A stretch of DNA of 13,443 bases, taken from NCBI RefSeq assembly GCF_022095675.1, contig NZ_JAHYSG010000188.1, positions 1 to 13,443 on the forward strand, written 5' to 3'. Shown here piece after piece: positions 1-6,827 of the stretch; the first letter of the stretch is position 1, and each line of letters opens with the position of its first letter. Source of the DNA: Dactylosporangium sp. AC04546 (GTDB lineage Bacteria; Actinomycetota; Actinomycetes; Mycobacteriales; Micromonosporaceae). A model generated the notes under the pieces. That model saw nothing but the letters and a program-made list of their open reading frames with translations, made no database searches and was not told where the DNA came from. A program made the position numbers and the translations under genes.

Positions 1-1
1 C

Positions 2-904
2 TCCCCGCTCACCCGCCACCACCTGCGCGCGATCGACGGCCTGCACAAGCTGACCCGGGGCCTGCAACCGCACGTCCCCACCCCGGCCGCCGGCCCCGAC
101 TGGCACTTCGCGACCCAGCTCGTCCAGGCCCGCGCGGTGGCGACCGGCGTCGAGTGGCTGCGCACCCGAGACCGCTGCGGAGGCGTCGTGGTGTGGCAGC
201 TCAACGACTGCTGGCCGGCGATCAGCTGGTCCGCGGTCGATCACGCCGGCATCGAGAAGCCGCTGTGGCACGCGCTGCGCCGGGCGTTCGCCCCCCGCCT
301 GGCGACGGTCCAGCCGGTCCGCCCGGGCCCGACCCACGACCCGTCGGGCCCCGCGGGCCTCGAGCTCGCCCTGGTCAACGACGGCACCTCGGACTGGCAG
401 CCGGACGTGCTGATCCGCCGCGTCGGCCTGGACGGCCGGGAGCATGCCCGCACCCGGCTCCGCCCGGTGTGCGCACCCGGCTCGGTGACCCGGACCCCGA
501 TCGACATCGCCGCGCCCACGGACCCGCGCAACGAGCTGCTGGTCGTCGACGTGGACGGCACGCGGACCGGTTGGACCTACCGCCCGGACCGCGACCTGGC
601 TCCCCTGCGCCCGTCGCGCCGGGTCGCCGCCGGGGTCGTCGACGGCACCCTGCACGTCACGGTGGAGGCCGTGACCCTGCTGCGCGACGTGTGCGTGTTC
701 GCCGACCGCCTGGCCGAGCCGCTCGGCCGGCCCCCGGCGGCGCTGGTGGTGGACGACGCGCTGGTGACCCTCCTCCCGGGCGAGCAGCACGTCTTCCGGG
801 TGACCAGCCGCGACGGCCGCCCGCTGGCGCCGGCGTCGGCGGCCGCGCTGGACGACGCGGTCCTCGACGCGGCGGTCCGCTCGGCGGGCGAGCTCACGAA
901 CTGA
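2..904 (+). CDS. Beta-mannosidase (GH2), C-terminal part, truncated by window edge
   Basis: Glycoside hydrolase family 2 enzymes of this type remove terminal beta-1,4-linked mannose from oligosaccharides. The reading frame is open from base 2 and ends at TGA 902-904, giving 300 visible residues of a protein normally about 800 long. The motif [12 protein letters not shown], followed by a [21 protein letters not shown] segment (near bases 195-300), is the conserved end of the GH2 TIM barrel in beta-mannosidases. The rest looks like the C-terminal beta-sandwich (Ig-like) domains. The catalytic glutamates would lie upstream, outside the window. Family assignment rests on the recognised motif; the exact substrate is inferred. 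The GTG at 137 is internal, not the start. A methyltransferase gene follows 36 bases later but has its own promoter-like sequence. Confidence 0.85.
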   Translation, partial: SPLTRHHLRAIDGLHKLTRGLQPHVPTPAAGPDWHFATQLVQARAVATGVEWLRTRDRCGGVVVWQLNDCWPAISWSAVDHAGIEKPLWHALRRAFAPRLATVQPVRPGPTHDPSGPAGLELALVNDGTSDWQPDVLIRRVGLDGREHARTRLRPVCAPGSVTRTPIDIAAPTDPRNELLVVDVDGTRTGWTYRPDRDLAPLRPSRRVAAGVVDGTLHVTVEAVTLLRDVCVFADRLAEPLGRPPAALVVDDALVTLLPGEQHVFRVTSRDGRPLAPASAAALDDAVLDAAVRSAGELTN

Positions 905-928
905 GCTGCGCCCGGCGTGCCGCCCCGC

Positions 929-934
929 TAGGGT
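929..934 (+). promoter_or_regulatory. Putative leaderless -10 box of the methyltransferase
   Basis: TAGGGT matches the actinobacterial TANNNT -10 consensus. Its last base is exactly 7 bases before the GTG at 941, so position +1 would be the first base of the start codon. There is no Shine-Dalgarno sequence before this GTG, which agrees with a leaderless mRNA. No good -35 box is visible. Confidence 0.45.
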
Positions 935-940
935 CGGCGC

Positions 941-1705
941 GTGCGGTTCGAGGACCTGGTGGCCGAGGCACAGGCCGTCCCGTTGCGCGGCTGGGACTTC
1001 ACCTGGCTCGCCGGCCGGACAACGGGTTCGGACCCGACGTGGTCGTACCCGGACCTGGCCGGCGAGCTGCTCCACGCACGCGTGCGGCTGCTCGACATCG
1101 ACACCGGCGGGGGCGAGCTGCTGGCCTCCTTCGCGCCGCTGCCCGCGGGCGGCATCGCCGTCGAGGGCTGGGCGCCGAACGTGCCGGTCGCCCGGGAGCG
1201 CCTCGAACCCCTGGGCGTGGCGGTGCGCTACGCCCCCGACGGGACGCTGCCGGTCGAGGACCACTCGGTCGATCTGGTCCTCAACCGGCACGGCCGCCTC
1301 GACGCCACCGAGGTCGCCCGGGTCCTGGCGCCCGGGGGCACGCTGCTGACCCAGCAGGTGGGCAGCGACGACTGCACCGGAATCAACCAGGCCCTGGGCG
1401 ACCCCGCGGCCGAGACCGGCCAGGCCCTTGACGCGCCCGCCCGCGGCGGATGGGACGCCCGCACCGCGGCGGACGCGCTCACCGCGGCCGGCCTCACGGT
1501 GACCGACGTCCGCGAGGAGCGGCCGCCGTTCACGTTCCACGACGTCGGCGCGCTCGTCTACCAGCTGCGGGCGGTCCCCTGGCAGGTCCCGGACTTCACC
1601 GTCGAGCGCTACGAGGCCCCGCTGCGCCGGATCCACGACCACATCCGGGCGCACGGCGGGTTCCGCGTGCACGCCCACCGCTTCCTGATCCGCGCCCGCC
1701 GCTAG
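941..1705 (+). CDS. Class I SAM-dependent methyltransferase
   Basis: A 254-residue protein with the Rossmann-type methyltransferase order. The motif I equivalent is LDIDTGGGE at 51-59, an acidic residue after strand 2 lies in AVEGWAPN (73-80), DLVLNRH at 111-117 is motif II, and VLAPGGTLLTQQVG at 128-141 is the usual post-motif strand. The C-terminal third is a predicted helical/beta substrate region. The family transfers a methyl group from S-adenosylmethionine; the acceptor here cannot be deduced. GTG 941 is chosen because it follows the leaderless -10 box and the protein starts well ahead of motif I. The gene ends convergently on the SUKH-like gene, the two stops sharing one CTAG. Confidence 0.8.
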   Translation: MRFEDLVAEAQAVPLRGWDFTWLAGRTTGSDPTWSYPDLAGELLHARVRLLDIDTGGGELLASFAPLPAGGIAVEGWAPNVPVARERLEPLGVAVRYAPDGTLPVEDHSVDLVLNRHGRLDATEVARVLAPGGTLLTQQVGSDDCTGINQALGDPAAETGQALDAPARGGWDARTAADALTAAGLTVTDVREERPPFTFHDVGALVYQLRAVPWQVPDFTVERYEAPLRRIHDHIRAHGGFRVHAHRFLIRARR

Positions 1706-2385
1706 CCGGTGACCGAGTGGCCGTTGGCGCTCAGCTCCTGGTAGCGGCTGAGATACTCCGCGCCGACGGCCGGCATCGCCGTGTGGTCGGTGTCGGCGAA
1801 CCAGATCTCGTTCTCCAGCCAGTAGCGGCACAGGAACGTCTCGAACGACTCGCCGCAGAACACCACCTCGTCCGGCTGGTCGTCGTCACCGTAGTCGAGC
1901 GGGTCGAAGAACCCGGACGAGCAGACCACGGCGTGGTCGCGGCCGTCGCCGGTCAGGAACAGGTACCAATACAGGCAGCCCTGCTGGTCGGCCAGGAACC
2001 GGACCAGGTAGCCGTCGCCGGCCGGGGCCCGGGCCGGGCCACGGCTGAGGTCGACGTAGCACGCCGTGCAGGAGCGGACGCGCCGTTGCAGCTGCGCCGA
2101 GCCCATGAACCTGACGAAGGCCGGTGGCAGGGCCAGGCCGATCCGCGCGCAGGCCGACCGCAGCTCGGGCAGCTCCCGCGCCGGCGCCTCGCCGACGCAC
2201 CACTCGCCGTGCTCGGGCTGCGCGGACAGCCACGACAGGTCCCCGGACATCGCGAACGGCACCGGCGGCAGGTCCTCGAACTCGTACCGACCATAGGTCC
2301 CCACGTCGGGCCGGCCGCCCACCCCGGCGTCCTCGAGACCGATCCCCCACCAGAACGGACGGAACGGCGAATCCTGTGCGAGCAC
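1702..2385 (-). CDS. SUKH/SMI1-KNR4-like protein
   Basis: A 227-residue soluble protein. The segment LPPAFVRFM at 86-94, the Trp/Tyr-rich strand LYWYLFL at 138-144 and the final helix ESFETFLCRYWLENEIWF at 179-196 resemble the SMI1/KNR4 (SUKH) fold. In bacteria that fold is common in immunity proteins and uncharacterised proteins. There are five cysteines, including CTAC at 106-109. The GTG start at 2383-2385 is supported by a strong Shine-Dalgarno AGGAGG at 2391-2396. No toxin gene is adjacent, so an immunity role is not supported. Its stop overlaps the convergent methyltransferase stop. Family membership is a pattern judgement, not a search result. Confidence 0.6.
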   Translation of the reverse strand: MLAQDSPFRPFWWGIGLEDAGVGGRPDVGTYGRYEFEDLPPVPFAMSGDLSWLSAQPEHGEWCVGEAPARELPELRSACARIGLALPPAFVRFMGSAQLQRRVRSCTACYVDLSRGPARAPAGDGYLVRFLADQQGCLYWYLFLTGDGRDHAVVCSSGFFDPLDYGDDDQPDEVVFCGESFETFLCRYWLENEIWFADTDHTAMPAVGAEYLSRYQELSANGHSVTG

Positions 2386-2401
2386 CCGAACCTCCTGCGA
2401 A

Positions 2402-2438
2402 CCCGGCGCCTCCGAGACGTCAACAACCTAGCGCCGGG
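2402..2438. repeat. 8-bp inverted repeat around the SUKH-like gene's upstream region
   Basis: CCCGGCGC (2402-2409) and GCGCCGGG (2431-2438) form a perfect inverted repeat with a 21-base interval. On the minus strand the interval holds TAGGTT (2425-2430), a TANNNT-type -10 that would start transcription near 2418, 33 bases before the GTG. The repeat could therefore be an operator, a 5' UTR hairpin or a weak terminator for the DUF1996 gene. The sequence does not decide among these. Confidence 0.35.
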
Positions 2439-2452
2439 GTACGACAGAAAAG

Positions 2453-3595
2453 CTACTTCTGGTAGCCGTAGTTGTCGCACGTCCGCCGCTGCAGGACGCA
2501 GTTCTTGGTGCGCTTGTTCATCGTCTCGACGTCCCACACCACGAAGGCGTCGCCGTGCATCGACGAGGCGCTCTTGCCCTCCTTGTCGGACGAGAGGTAG
2601 TAGCCCTCCGTGGTGCCCTTCGCGCCGTACTGGATGTCGAACGTGATCGCCGGGATCTTCACCGGGTGGCTGGCCGGGCAGGCGTTGCCGGCGCCGAAGG
2701 CCACGTGGTCCTTGTGGTTGGGGCTGTCCAGGTGCTTGCCGTCCCAGCAGTCCGGGAACTGCATCATGAAGTGCAGGGTCGCGGTGCCGCCGCAGATGGG
2801 CCAGTTGCCGTTGGTACTGCGGGCAACCCCGTCGAGGTCCCCGGGCCCGTAGAACGCGCAGTAGAACTGCCCCTTCGCCCCGCGCGGGGTCGGCTGCCGC
2901 TTCTTGGCGTCGCCGGAGATCATGCGCAGCCCGTTGGGCATCGGCAGCTGCCCGGCCGACGTGTTCATGAGCGAGCGGTAGTACACCCGGAACCCGGTGG
3001 TCTCGACCGGCTTCCCGGTGGCGTTGTCGTACAGCGTCGGCACCCAGTACGCGGAGTGGTCCTGGGCGGGCTTGCACGTGGTGGCGGTGAACTTCATGAG
3101 GTCCGCGGGCGCGGTGTCGGCGTTGACGGCCTTGTTCCCGACGAACGAGTGCATGTGCGAGGCCCCCGCCAGCCCCGGGAACACGATCGGGTCGTCGGCG
3201 AGCGAGTGGCTGTACTGGCAGTCGGCCCGGAACTCGGGCAGGTTGCCCACCCCGGCGGGCACGGGGTCGACGGCGAGCGCCTTGAACGCGTCGACCTGCG
3301 CCTTCCAGGTCCCCTGGTCGACCGGCACCCACCCGCCGGCGGCGACCGGCGCCTTGCCCGTGGCCGCGGGCGTCGCCGAGGCGGACGCCCCGGCGGAGGC
3401 GGGGGCCGAGCCCTGCGCCGGCCCGGACCCGGCCGGGGCGGCGCTCCCGAGCGCGCTGTCCACGCTGGAGGGTGTGGGTTCGGCGGTACCGCCGGTCAGG
3501 TACACCACGGCACCGGCGACGACGGCCACCACGGCGGCGCCGGCGCCGGCCACCAGCCCCCACCGCCGCAGCGGGCGGGATTCACGCAACGACAC
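2453..3595 (-). CDS. DUF1996 domain protein, membrane-anchored and exported
   Basis: The N-terminus has a basic stretch and then one membrane segment (about residues 12-35), followed by an Ala/Ser/Pro/Gly-rich low-complexity linker of roughly 50 residues. The outer domain has DUF1996 features: a DPIVFPG segment followed by ASHMHSFVGN, then TTCKP and SAYWVPTLY, and several cysteines that could form disulfides. The function of DUF1996 is unknown; it occurs in secreted proteins of fungi and actinomycetes. I chose the GTG at 3593-3595 because GGGAGAG (3599-3605) precedes it. The in-frame GTG at 3608-3610 would add five residues but has no ribosome binding site. The gene is divergent from tetR, so the operator-like repeats could also affect it. 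Confidence 0.8.
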   Translation of the reverse strand: MSLRESRPLRRWGLVAGAGAAVVAVVAGAVVYLTGGTAEPTPSSVDSALGSAAPAGSGPAQGSAPASAGASASATPAATGKAPVAAGGWVPVDQGTWKAQVDAFKALAVDPVPAGVGNLPEFRADCQYSHSLADDPIVFPGLAGASHMHSFVGNKAVNADTAPADLMKFTATTCKPAQDHSAYWVPTLYDNATGKPVETTGFRVYYRSLMNTSAGQLPMPNGLRMISGDAKKRQPTPRGAKGQFYCAFYGPGDLDGVARSTNGNWPICGGTATLHFMMQFPDCWDGKHLDSPNHKDHVAFGAGNACPASHPVKIPAITFDIQYGAKGTTEGYYLSSDKEGKSASSMHGDAFVVWDVETMNKRTKNCVLQRRTCDNYGYQK

Positions 3596-3631
3596 GGACT
3601 CTCCCAACACCAGGACACCACGGCCGCGCGT

Positions 3632-3637
3632 ATGGTA
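3632..3637 (-). promoter_or_regulatory. Possible -10 box for the DUF1996 gene
   Basis: On the minus strand this reads TACCAT, a TANNNT-type -10. Transcription would begin near 3625, about 30 bases before the chosen GTG, leaving room for the GGGAGAG ribosome binding site. No convincing -35 box lies at 17-18 bases. Confidence 0.3.
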
Positions 3638-3724
3638 GGCACCCCCCGCCGGTCCGCCCTAGCGTTCTAAAGCAGCCTTAAAACGGGTCGCTGAAAAAGT
3701 GCCGCGATCGGGCTCTCCAAATTC

Positions 3725-3777
3725 CTGAACGATCACCGTTCACTTATGGGGTGTGTATTCTGACGGTGATCGTTCAG
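3725..3777. promoter_or_regulatory. Paired TetR-type operator sites before tetR
   Basis: CTGAACGATCACCGT (3725-3739) and its exact reverse complement (3763-3777) form a perfect 15-bp inverted repeat with 23 bases between. The left copy continues to TTCA, so it is itself an imperfect palindrome with TGAACG/CGTTCA half-sites (3726-3742), the form expected for a TetR dimer site. A candidate -10 for the regulator, TATTCT (3756-3761), lies between the copies, directly against the right one. Autorepression by the adjacent TetR protein is the likely reading. Confidence 0.7.
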
Positions 3778-3793
3778 TAATGAGGTGGTGGCG

Positions 3794-4405
3794 ATGAGCG
3801 CAGCGACGCCCGGGCGGCCGCGCGACCCGGAGGTGGACCGGCGGATCGCGCGGGCCGCCCTCGACGTGTTCGGCGACGGCGGGTGGGCCGGGTTCGCGAT
3901 GGAGACCGTGGCGCGCCGGGCCGGGGTCGGCAAGGCGTCGCTGTACCTGCGGTGGAGCACCAAGGAGGCGCTGCTCACCGACGCGGTCAACACCGGCCTG
4001 GTCCGGGTCAGCGACGTCGACACCGGCACCCTGCACGGCGACCTGGTCGAGCTGGCGACGCAGATACTCGGCCTCTACGCCGGCCCGTCCAGCCGCGCGG
4101 CGCTGCGCCTGTCGCTGGAGGCCGCGGCGATCCCCGGCGTCGGCGAGCACTACGCCGCGATGCGCACGGCACAGATCAGGGCCGCCCGGGCGATCGTGCG
4201 CCGCGGCATCGACCGGGCCGAGCTGCCCGCCACGGCGTCGGTGACCATGTTGCTGGACACCCTGATCGGCGGGGCGATGATGCACGCGCTGAGCACACCG
4301 CCGGACCGGCGGGCGGCGCTCGCCGCCGACACCGCGGGCCACGCCCGGCGGCTGGTCGACTTCCTGCTGCACGCCGTCACAGCGCCGTCGGGGGCCGGCA
4401 CGTGA
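3794..4405 (+). CDS. TetR/AcrR family transcriptional regulator
   Basis: A 203-residue repressor. The N-terminal helix-turn-helix spans about residues 15-60, with METVARRAGVGKASLYLRW (36-54) as the typical TetR recognition region. The C-terminal ligand-binding half is helical and variable, and the ligand is not deducible. ATG 3794 is chosen because GAGGTGG (3782-3788) precedes it at good spacing; the in-frame GTGs at 3785 and 3788 overlap that site. The gene is coupled to the downstream MBL hydrolase through a GTGA overlap, and the inverted repeat upstream is the probable binding site. The simplest role is local control of the hydrolase operon, possibly also of the divergent DUF1996 gene. Confidence 0.9.
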   Translation: MSAATPGRPRDPEVDRRIARAALDVFGDGGWAGFAMETVARRAGVGKASLYLRWSTKEALLTDAVNTGLVRVSDVDTGTLHGDLVELATQILGLYAGPSSRAALRLSLEAAAIPGVGEHYAAMRTAQIRAARAIVRRGIDRAELPATASVTMLLDTLIGGAMMHALSTPPDRRAALAADTAGHARRLVDFLLHAVTAPSGAGT

Positions 4406-5448
4406 TCGTCACCGGTACCGCACAGCAGCGCGCCTGGCGGGAGCGCGTCCTGCCGCCGGTGGAGCCGGTCCGGCCCGGCGTGTGGTCGGTTCCCGTCCCG
4501 ATTCCGCACAGTCCGCTGCGGTACACCATCTGCTATGTGTTCCTCGACGACACCGGCGCGGTCGTGGTGGATCCCGGCTGGGACACCCCCGAGGGGCGGG
4601 CCGCGCTGACGGCCGGGCTGCGGGTGGCCGGCGTGGGCGTCGGGGACGTCACCGGCGTCGTCGTCACCCACGTCCACCCCGACCACCACGGGCTCAGCGG
4701 CTGGCTGCGGGAGACCGGCGGGGCCTGGATCGGCATGCACCCCGCCGAGGCGCGCTCGCTGCCCGCCCGGGTGTGGCGCAACCGCACCCCCGCCACCGAC
4801 CGCGCCTGGCTGCTGCGGCACGGCGTGCCCGCGGCCGACGCGGCGGCGCTGGCCGCCGACCAGGGCCGCATGGCGCACCTGCTCGGCATGGCCGAGCCGG
4901 ACCGCGCGATCGAGGACGGCGACCGGCTGCCGCTCGCGCGGCACGACGTGCGGGCGGTCTGGACCCCGGGGCACACCCCCGGCCACCTCTGCCTGCACGA
5001 CGCGAACGCCGGGATCCTGCTCACCGGAGACCACCTGCTGCCCCGCATCAGCCCCAACATCGGCGTCCACGGGGGCGCCGACGGCGACCCGCTGGGCGAC
5101 TACCTGGCGTCGCTGGAACAGACCGCGAAGTTCGCCGCGGACGAGGCGCTGCCGGCCCACGAGTACCGCTTCCGGGGCGTCGACGACCGCGCGGCCGCCC
5201 TGGTCCGCCACCACGACGAGCGCGGCGAGGAGATCCTCCGGGCGATCGGCACGCTGGGGCCGGCCACGGCGTGGGAGATCGCGGCCGAGCTGACCTGGTC
5301 GCGGGGCTGGGCGTCGCTGCAGGGCATGCTGCGGCGGATGGCCCTGGCCGAGACGCTCGCCCACCTGCACCACCTGGCCGCGACCGGCGTGGTGCGCGGC
5401 TCCGAGGCGGCACCGACACGCTGGTCACACCTCCCCGGCACCGGCTGA
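4402..5448 (+). CDS. MBL-fold metallo-hydrolase with C-terminal winged-helix-like domain
   Basis: A 348-residue protein. The metallo-beta-lactamase core carries HVHPDHHG at 90-97 (HxHxDH: H90, H92, D94, H95), TPGHTPGH at 188-195, TGDH at 208-211 (bridging D210) and a final ligand in PAHEYRF at 251-257 (H253). All expected dinuclear zinc ligands are present. Residues about 265-345 form a helical domain like that of LACTB2-type MBL proteins. The family hydrolyses thioesters, lactones or phosphoesters; the substrate here is unknown. The start GTG (4402-4404) overlaps the tetR TGA, implying translational coupling. Because the frame stays open upstream inside tetR, a longer start is formally possible but unlikely. 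Confidence 0.87.
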   Translation: MIVTGTAQQRAWRERVLPPVEPVRPGVWSVPVPIPHSPLRYTICYVFLDDTGAVVVDPGWDTPEGRAALTAGLRVAGVGVGDVTGVVVTHVHPDHHGLSGWLRETGGAWIGMHPAEARSLPARVWRNRTPATDRAWLLRHGVPAADAAALAADQGRMAHLLGMAEPDRAIEDGDRLPLARHDVRAVWTPGHTPGHLCLHDANAGILLTGDHLLPRISPNIGVHGGADGDPLGDYLASLEQTAKFAADEALPAHEYRFRGVDDRAAALVRHHDERGEEILRAIGTLGPATAWEIAAELTWSRGWASLQGMLRRMALAETLAHLHHLAATGVVRGSEAAPTRWSHLPGTG

Positions 5449-5485
5449 CCGCGACATTCTGACGCGGGTGCCCGTGGTTGTCCGC

Positions 5486-5523
5486 CGACGACGCCGGCGG
5501 CCTGATCGCCGCCGGCGTCGTCG
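5486..5523. terminator. Perfect 16-bp hairpin between convergent genes
   Basis: The arm at 5486-5501 pairs perfectly with 5508-5523 around a 6-base loop (CTGATC). It lies between the stop of the MBL gene (5448) and the stop of the convergent ABC-F gene (5540). There is no T tract on either side, as is usual for actinomycete terminators. The position suits a bidirectional terminator. Confidence 0.75.
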
Positions 5524-5539
5524 AGTGGTGGACAGACCG

Positions 5540-6655
5540 CTAGCCGAGGTCCAGCCTCGGCCAGGCCGCGAGGTCGGCGAGCAGCTGCCGGTCGTGGGTG
5601 GCCACGACGACCGCCGCCGACACCCCGGCCAGCGCGGCGGTCAGCTCGTCGTGGGCGTCGAGCGCGTCCTGCCGGCGCCGCAGCGCCTGGACGAGCCCGG
5701 GCGCCCGGGACTGCCGCTCGTGCCGGCCGTGGCCCTTCTCGGGGCGCCAGCCGGTGCTGAGGCGGTCCCGGGCCTCGCTCACCGCGCCCGCGAGGCGCTG
5801 GTGCTCGGCCTGCTGGGCGGCGTAGTCGTGCTCCCAGCGCTCGCGCTCCCGCCGGCGGCCGTCCTGCCAGCCGTCGTAGCCGCCCGCGTACCGGCGGGGC
5901 CGCCCGTCCTCGCTCGGGTCGAGGTCGAGGAACTCGGCGGCCACGTCGCGCAGCAGCGCCCGGTCGTGGGTGACGACGACGACCCCGCCCGGGTGCTGCC
6001 GCAGCCGCGCGGTGAGGAACGCCAGGCCGCCCGCGTCGAGGTGGTTGGTCGGCTCGTCCAGCAGCAGCAGGTCGTGGCGGGCCCCGAGCAGGCAGGCCAG
6101 CCGGACCCGGTAGCGCTGCCCGACCGACAGTGTCGACAGTGGACGGTCGCGGTCGGTGCACGCGTCGAGCCCGGCCAGCGCCACGTCGACGCGTCGCTGC
6201 GCGTCCCAGGCGTCGAGCCGGGTGGCCGCGTCGAGCGCGGTGGCGTAAGCCTCGGCCGCATGCTGGTCGCCGCCCTCGCCGAAGCCGTCGCCGCCGGTTG
6301 CGAGCGCGGCCGCGGCGGCGTCGAGCGCGCGCAGGGCCCGCTCCGAGTCCCGCAGCGCCTCCGCCACGAGCGTGCCGACGGTGTCGCCGGCCCCGGCGGG
6401 CAGCGCCTGGCGGGCCAGCCCGATGGTGCCGGCCCGCTCGACGGTGCCCCGGTCGGGCGGGTGGACCCCGGCGAGGACGTGCAGGAGAGTGGTCTTCCCG
6501 CGGCCGTTGGCGCCGACGATGGCCAGCCGGGCCCGTGCGGAGACGGTGACGCTGACGTCGTCCAGCACGACCCGCCCGCCCCGGACGACCCGGATGCCCT
6601 CGGCGCGCACGTGGGCGAGCTGCCCGGCGGGCAGCGCTTCATATTCAGGATGCAT
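5540..6655 (-). CDS. ABC-F type ATPase lacking most of its second nucleotide-binding domain
   Basis: ABC-F proteins are soluble ribosome-associated ATPases, and the antibiotic-resistance members displace drugs from the ribosome. The first ATPase domain is complete: Walker [10 protein letters not shown] (48-56), signature LSVGQ (176-180), Walker [13 protein letters not shown] (196-207) and H-loop H230. A charged interdomain linker follows (about 255-333). The usual second domain is then missing: after [11 protein letters not shown] the sequence jumps to HDELTAAL...[11 protein letters not shown] (H354), which is only the last strand and H-loop of such a domain. The length is 371 residues against about 530-550 for the family. 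ATG 6655 is preferred; the frame extends to a GTG at 6718, but that stretch forms the leader hairpins. It may be a pseudogene or a half-size variant. The leader peptide and hairpins upstream suggest macrolide-responsive control. Confidence 0.75.
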   Translation of the reverse strand: MHPEYEALPAGQLAHVRAEGIRVVRGGRVVLDDVSVTVSARARLAIVGANGRGKTTLLHVLAGVHPPDRGTVERAGTIGLARQALPAGAGDTVGTLVAEALRDSERALRALDAAAAALATGGDGFGEGGDQHAAEAYATALDAATRLDAWDAQRRVDVALAGLDACTDRDRPLSTLSVGQRYRVRLACLLGARHDLLLLDEPTNHLDAGGLAFLTARLRQHPGGVVVVTHDRALLRDVAAEFLDLDPSEDGRPRRYAGGYDGWQDGRRRERERWEHDYAAQQAEHQRLAGAVSEARDRLSTGWRPEKGHGRHERQSRAPGLVQALRRRQDALDAHDELTAALAGVSAAVVVATHDRQLLADLAAWPRLDLG

Positions 6656-6668
6656 GATGTGTGCTCTT

Positions 6669-6780
6669 CGGCTCGTCTTGGAGCCGGGCAGCACAGAACC
6701 GCCGCCCGGCGTGGACACCAGGACGGCGAAGCAGAGCGAGGTCAGTGAGTGCCGGTCAACCCTGCCGCCGTCAGCGGCGG
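6669..6780 (-). promoter_or_regulatory. Putative attenuator: mutually exclusive hairpins in the ABC-F leader
   Basis: In transcript order: CCGCCG (6780-6775) pairs with CGGCGG (6770-6765) across the leader-peptide stop codon. GCCGGGC (6710-6704) pairs with GCCCGGC (6689-6683). CGGCTC (6686-6681) pairs with GAGCCG (6674-6669), just before the ABC-F start. The last two stems share 6683-6686 and cannot coexist. In addition, leader CCGCCGC (6780-6774) can pair with GCGGCGG (6705-6699), which would free the final stem to form. A ribosome stalled in the leader peptide would cover the first segment and switch the fold. The pairings are seen in the sequence; the mechanism is inferred. Confidence 0.55.
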
Positions 6781-6815
6781 GACCGGAGCCTCATCGAGGC
6801 GACACCTGTGTACAT
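6771..6815 (-). CDS. Leader peptide with macrolide-arrest motif (SMRLR) upstream of ABC-F
   Basis: A 14-codon ORF, ATG to TGA, encodes [14 protein letters not shown]. Residues 7-11 (SMRLR) are identical to the core of the ErmD leader peptide (MTHSMRLRFPTLNQ). There the Arg-Leu-Arg (+X+) motif halts the ribosome when a macrolide or ketolide is in the exit tunnel. The ORF starts exactly 7 bases after a TACCCT -10 box, so it is predicted to be leaderless. Its stop lies in the loop of the first of several hairpins that run up to the ABC-F start, 115 bases beyond the stop. The arrangement matches erm-type attenuation. The sequence match is direct; drug sensing is inferred. Confidence 0.65.
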   Translation of the reverse strand: MYTGVASMRLRSRR

Positions 6816-6821
6816 GCGACC

Positions 6822-6827
6822 AGGGTA
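6822..6827 (-). promoter_or_regulatory. Leaderless -10 box of the ABC-F leader transcript
   Basis: On the minus strand this reads TACCCT (TANNNT). Counting its last base (6822) as -7 puts +1 at 6815, the A of the leader peptide ATG. No Shine-Dalgarno precedes the ATG and no good -35 box is visible. The ABC-F mRNA leader would thus be about 160 bases long. Confidence 0.55.

Noticed and set aside
154..1431. 425-residue plus-strand open frame overlapping the beta-mannosidase and methyltransferase
   Set aside because: Arg/Pro/Gly/Ala-rich composition without motifs, a frame-shifted shadow of two real genes in very GC-rich DNA.
1953..3563. 536-residue minus-strand open frame over the DUF1996 and SUKH-like genes
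   Set aside because: Low-complexity Arg/Gly-rich shadow. The DUF1996 and SUKH-like frames contain the recognisable motifs.
6653..6718. ABC-F start at GTG 6718
   Set aside because: The extra 21 residues have no family resemblance and come from the leader hairpin sequence. ATG 6655 begins just ahead of the ATPase domain.
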